DNA of 6,705 nucleotides from Sulfurimonas sp. (lineage in GTDB: Bacteria; Campylobacterota; Campylobacteria; Campylobacterales; Sulfurimonadaceae). Positions 5,132 to 6,705 of this stretch are shown piece after piece. Numbering within the stretch: the first letter of the stretch is position 1; the number at the start of each line of letters is the position of its first letter. The translations under genes were made by a program, and so were the position numbers. The DNA lies in the NCBI GenBank assembly GCA_022712775.1, contig JAFLJZ010000228.1, positions 1 through 6,705 of the forward strand, read 5' to 3'. Below the pieces are notes generated by a model, which saw only the letters and a program-made list of their open reading frames with translations, was not told the origin of the DNA and made no database searches.

Positions 5132-6536
5132 CTATAGTTCTTGTAGTACTCTTACCATCTACAAAATCAACAAGTTTTAATTCTCCAGAAAACTCAGTTC
5201 CAACTACAGACTTACCTTCATAATCTCCACCTTTTACTAAAATATCAGGCGTAATCATTTTAATAAGTTCCAATGGCGTATCCTCAGAAAAAGGAACAAC
5301 AAAATCAACTGCTTCAAGTGCAGCTAAAAGATAGGCTCTATCTTCTGCTATATTTACAGGTCGCGTTGGTCCTTTTAAACGTGATACAGAAGCGTCAGAG
5401 TTAAGTCCTACAATTAAAATATCTCCAAAGCTTTTTGCAACCTGAAGATATTTCACATGACCAACATGAAGAATGTCAAAGCATCCATTTGTAAAAACTA
5501 TTTTTTTACCAGTACCTGAGCATCGCTCAACTATAGATGATATTTCATCAAAACTTTTTATGTGTGCATCTGATGTACTTTTATGTAAAGATGCTTCATA
5601 CTCTTCTATCTCATCAAGTGTAACAGTTGCTGAACCAATTTTTCCAACAACAACTCCAGCCGCAAGATTAGAAAATTTTGCACTTTCTGCTAGATTTTTT
5701 TTACAAGCTAACGAAAAGGCGATAGAGGCTATTACAGTATCACCAGCACCTGTAACATCAAAGACTTCTTTAGCAACAGTTGGAAACACTTCAAGTTTTT
5801 TGTCATACGTAGCAATTCCATCTTCTGAGAGAGTAATAAGTGAAATCCCTAGATCACACTCTTTTTTTAATTTTAACAGTGCCTTTTCAAGACTTTTATC
5901 ATCAGTTATATCTATCTTTGTCGCTAAGATTGCTTCTTTTTTATTTGGTGTTAAAAGATATGAGCCTTTATACTTTGAAAAGTCACTACCCTTTGGATCA
6001 ACAAGAACTTTAATATTATGATTTTTTGCTTGTGAGATAATCCCCTGACATAACTCATCACGAAGAACACCTTTTCCATAATCAGACAAAATAATGATGT
6101 CATATTTTTTAATGTTACCAACAAGAGAATCAAGAATCTTACTTACAGAATCATCTCTTATATCTTCTTTACTCTCTTTATCGTATCGAATCACTTGTTG
6201 AGAACTCGCGATTACCCTACTTTTTTTAGAAGTTTTTCTTTCGTCTTGAATAATAATATTTGAGCTATCTACATCAATCTCTTTTAACATCGCATTTAAT
6301 TCGATTCCGATACTGTCATTTCCAATTACACTACTTACACTTACTTCAGCACCTAATGCACGTAGATTATTAATGACATTTCCAGCACCACCAAGTACTG
6401 TAGTTTCTTTATTTATATCCACAACTTGAACTGGGGCTTCAGGAGAGATTCTCTCACAACTTCCCCAAAGATAATGATCAATCATTAAATCGCCAACAAC
6501 GAGAATCTTAGGATTTGAATTTCTAAAGACTTCCAT
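5103..6536 (-). CDS. hldE: Bifunctional D-glycero-beta-D-manno-heptose-7-phosphate kinase / heptose-1-phosphate adenylyltransferase
   Basis: HldE catalyses two cytosolic steps of ADP-heptose synthesis: phosphorylation at C1 of heptose 7-phosphate, and adenylyl transfer to heptose 1-phosphate. At 477 residues it matches the E. coli enzyme length. The N-terminal ribokinase-like domain (about 1-318) shows GDLMIDHYLWG (15-25), RISPEAPVQVV (29-39), GGAGNV (49-54) and DVTGAGDT (260-267) with catalytic D266. The C-terminal nucleotidyltransferase domain (about 344-477) shows FTNGCFDILHVGH (348-360) with the HxGH motif, LNSDASVSRLKGPTRP (378-393), KGGDYE (435-440) and STTRTI (463-468). Both active sites look intact. 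ATG 6536 is supported by AGGAAG (minus strand, 6544-6549) 7 bases upstream, and shares one base with the hldD stop (TAATG), so the two are translationally coupled. The last four bases overlap the waaF stop on the other strand. Confidence 0.96.
   Translation of the reverse strand: MEVFRNSNPKILVVGDLMIDHYLWGSCERISPEAPVQVVDINKETTVLGGAGNVINNLRALGAEVSVSSVIGNDSIGIELNAMLKEIDVDSSNIIIQDERKTSKKSRVIASSQQVIRYDKESKEDIRDDSVSKILDSLVGNIKKYDIIILSDYGKGVLRDELCQGIISQAKNHNIKVLVDPKGSDFSKYKGSYLLTPNKKEAILATKIDITDDKSLEKALLKLKKECDLGISLITLSEDGIATYDKKLEVFPTVAKEVFDVTGAGDTVIASIAFSLACKKNLAESAKFSNLAAGVVVGKIGSATVTLDEIEEYEASLHKSTSDAHIKSFDEISSIVERCSGTGKKIVFTNGCFDILHVGHVKYLQVAKSFGDILIVGLNSDASVSRLKGPTRPVNIAEDRAYLLAALEAVDFVVPFSEDTPLELIKMITPDILVKGGDYEGKSVVGTEFSGELKLVDFVDGKSTTRTIEKIKLGSSC
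5106..5144. repeat. Second inverted repeat interlaced with the terminator stem
   Basis: ACAAGAACT (5106-5114) and AGTTCTTGT (5136-5144) form a perfect 9-bp inverted repeat with a 21-base loop. Its left arm lies in the loop of the 5093-5122 hairpin and its loop contains that hairpin's right arm, so the two are either alternatives or a pseudoknot. It lies in the last 14 codons of hldE. Confidence 0.4.
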
Positions 6537-6705
6537 TATTTTACTTCCTCTTCATATAACCTTTGAATCTCACTAACATAAGCCTTAATACCATCTTCCA
6601 TTTCAAAATTTGGCTTATATCCTAAAGCCTCTCTAGTAGTAGCTATATCTGCTTCTGTGTGAAACTGGTATGAGCCAATAAAAGGATTTGGAATATACTC
6701 ACATT
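6536..6705 (-). CDS. hldD: ADP-L-glycero-D-manno-heptose 6-epimerase, C-terminal part
   Basis: This is the 3' end of a gene that runs off the window; 55 codons plus the stop are visible. HldD is an NADP-dependent short-chain epimerase that converts ADP-D-glycero- to ADP-L-glycero-D-manno-heptose, the step after HldE. The visible residues include EYIPNPFIGSYQFHTEAD, matching the EYIPxP...YQxxTxAD motif near the C-terminus of HldD, then TREALGYKPNFEMEDGIKAY, the usual helix and final segment of the family. The stop TAA shares its last base with the ATG of hldE, giving a hldD-hldE operon on the minus strand, and the hldE Shine-Dalgarno lies within the last codons of this gene. The N-terminal Rossmann domain is not in view, but the combination of motif and neighbour makes the call fairly secure. 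Confidence 0.85.
   Translation of the reverse strand, partial: CEYIPNPFIGSYQFHTEADIATTREALGYKPNFEMEDGIKAYVSEIQRLYEEEVK

Noticed and set aside
5473..6021. A 182-codon open frame on the + strand inside hldE
   Set aside because: It lies wholly antisense to the well-conserved kinase and linker region of HldE, has no recognisable domain, and its openness is explained by codon bias of the real gene.
1..6705. Insertion sequences, tRNA or rRNA genes, CRISPR arrays and long direct repeats
   Set aside because: Nothing of these kinds could be recognised by eye. Almost every base is accounted for by LPS genes, and no spaced repeat units or terminal repeats were seen.

Overview
The window is a compact lipopolysaccharide (LPS) core biosynthesis locus from an AT-rich Gram-negative bacterium. 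The base composition, the protein style and the mix of ADP-heptose genes with small glycosyltransferases fit Campylobacterota, something like Sulfurimonas. That assignment comes from general resemblance, since no rRNA or other marker gene is present.

Left block (1-1836, + strand): three tightly overlapping genes. They are the C-terminal part of an InaA/WaaP-like sugar kinase, a cytoplasmic-looking CE4 polysaccharide deacetylase, and a WaaE-like family 2 glycosyltransferase. The kinase frame contains an in-frame TAA at 25-27, eight codons into the window and just before the catalytic loop, so it is called here as a probable pseudogene or a sequence error. Together these genes look like a core-decoration cassette (add a sugar, deacetylate it, phosphorylate it); that ordering is inference.

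Middle block: a divergent family 9 glycosyltransferase (1822-2784, - strand) runs tail-to-tail into the left block with a 15-base overlap. A 57-base divergent intergenic region (2785-2841) holds a perfect TATAAT, an AT-only palindrome and a Shine-Dalgarno for the leftward gene. To the right are a membrane-anchored protein with a glycoside-hydrolase-like barrel (2842-4122) and, 9 bases later, a clear heptosyltransferase II gene, waaF (4132-5106).

Right block (5103-6705, - strand): hldE, the bifunctional heptose-7-phosphate kinase/heptose-1-phosphate adenylyltransferase, preceded by the 3' end of hldD, the ADP-heptose epimerase, which runs off the window. HldE and HldD make the ADP-L-glycero-D-manno-heptose that WaaF uses. 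waaF and hldE overlap by 4 bases tail-to-tail, and a likely intrinsic terminator for the waaF operon lies inside the 3' end of hldE.

Coding density is close to total. No stretch over 300 bases lacks a gene, and I see no RNA genes, mobile elements or CRISPR. The points most worth a second look are the broken kinase, the barrel protein whose expected acid/base glutamate is replaced, the possible leaderless start at 2842, and the terminator embedded in hldE.
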